Origin: JAGMDK01 sp023128695 | GTDB lineage: Bacteria; Planctomycetota; Phycisphaerae; UBA1845; Fen-1342 | Assembly: GCA_030628805.1 (NCBI GenBank) | Contig: DAOVQG010000306.1 | Span: 1-5,654 of the forward strand | Direction of reading: 5' to 3' | Length of the DNA: 5,654 bases | Part shown: positions 5,546-5,654 of the stretch, in pieces | How positions within the stretch are numbered: position 1 is the stretch's first letter | Layout of the letters: each line of letters begins with the position of its first letter | Program-made: the position numbers and the translations under genes | Notes under the pieces: model-generated | Databases searched by the model: none | Told to the model about the DNA's origin: nothing | The model's input: the letters and a program-made list of their open reading frames with translations, nothing else

Positions 5546-5654
5546 CAATCGGTCCCACTCCTGTTCTTCACGGGGCTTGTCGCAATCGGTTCCATCGGGT
5601 ACAATTTCTTCGAGCGTATCCGGGAATTGACCCGCGAAAAAAAGCTATTTAGCC
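5542..5654 (+). pseudogene. Partial membrane-protein N-terminus, apparent frameshift, runs off the edge
   Basis: GTG 5542-5544 overlaps the TGA 5543-5545 of the preceding frame, the classic translational-coupling arrangement. It reads V-T-I-G-P and then must skip one base (A5557) to continue as LLFFTGLVAIGSIGYNFFER and IRELTREKKLFS, still open at the right edge. The continuation looks like a real N-terminal membrane helix followed by a charged segment. Without the skip the GTG frame ends at a TAG near 5651 with an implausible sequence. I do not recognise the family. Reading the hydrophobic segment as the C-terminal part of the preceding frame, through its TGA, is another possibility. Confidence 0.35.

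Noticed and set aside
5068..5604. In-frame, stop-free extension of the VWA gene upstream to 5604
   Set aside because: Its 179 codons are rich in Pro, Gly, Arg and Ser, pass through three hairpin/inverted repeats, and overlap the start of the plus-strand gene at 5340. It is an open frame by GC bias, not protein.

Overview
The window looks like chromosomal DNA of a GC-rich bacterium, most likely a member of the Planctomycetota. The basis is protein style: a membrane-anchored von Willebrand A / glutamine-amidotransferase-like protein of planctomycete type, and a TPR lipoprotein with a C-terminal 'NSLAWVLATSP...EEAVTWAEKA' repeat of a kind common in that phylum. The intergenic DNA is also crowded with REP-like hairpins. 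No rRNA or single-copy marker is present, so the assignment is an inference.

Layout, left to right. Positions 1-110 (+) hold the last 35 codons of a transposase, probably IS4 family, followed by what is probably the end of that insertion sequence (to about 158). It lies directly against the stop codon of the next gene. Positions 160-2130 (-) encode a 656-residue TPR lipoprotein with about 15 repeats. Positions 2131-2475 contain no gene but carry at least four inverted-repeat structures, including a perfect 26-bp twin inverted repeat. Positions 2476-5067 (-) encode an 863-residue membrane protein with four N-terminal membrane segments, a VWA domain with a complete MIDAS metal site, a GATase-like fold and a C-terminal membrane anchor. 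Positions 5068-5339 are a divergent intergenic region with three more hairpin or inverted-repeat elements. At the right edge (+) a small charged reading frame with a good ribosome-binding site starts at 5340. Its end, and a second membrane-type frame overlapping it, can only be read by assuming single-base frameshifts.

How the parts fit. The VWA protein and the TPR lipoprotein are co-oriented and would both act at the cell envelope. This recalls the VWA/TPR pairing of Bat (BatB/BatC) systems, but the 345-bp repeat-filled gap between them and the absence of MoxR or DUF58 genes in view make a single operon uncertain. The most unusual content is the density and placement of the repeats: one hairpin touches the VWA start codon, and an IS-end-like motif recurs upstream of the TPR gene. 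I see no CRISPR array, tRNA, phage module, toxin-antitoxin pair or clear new multi-gene system.
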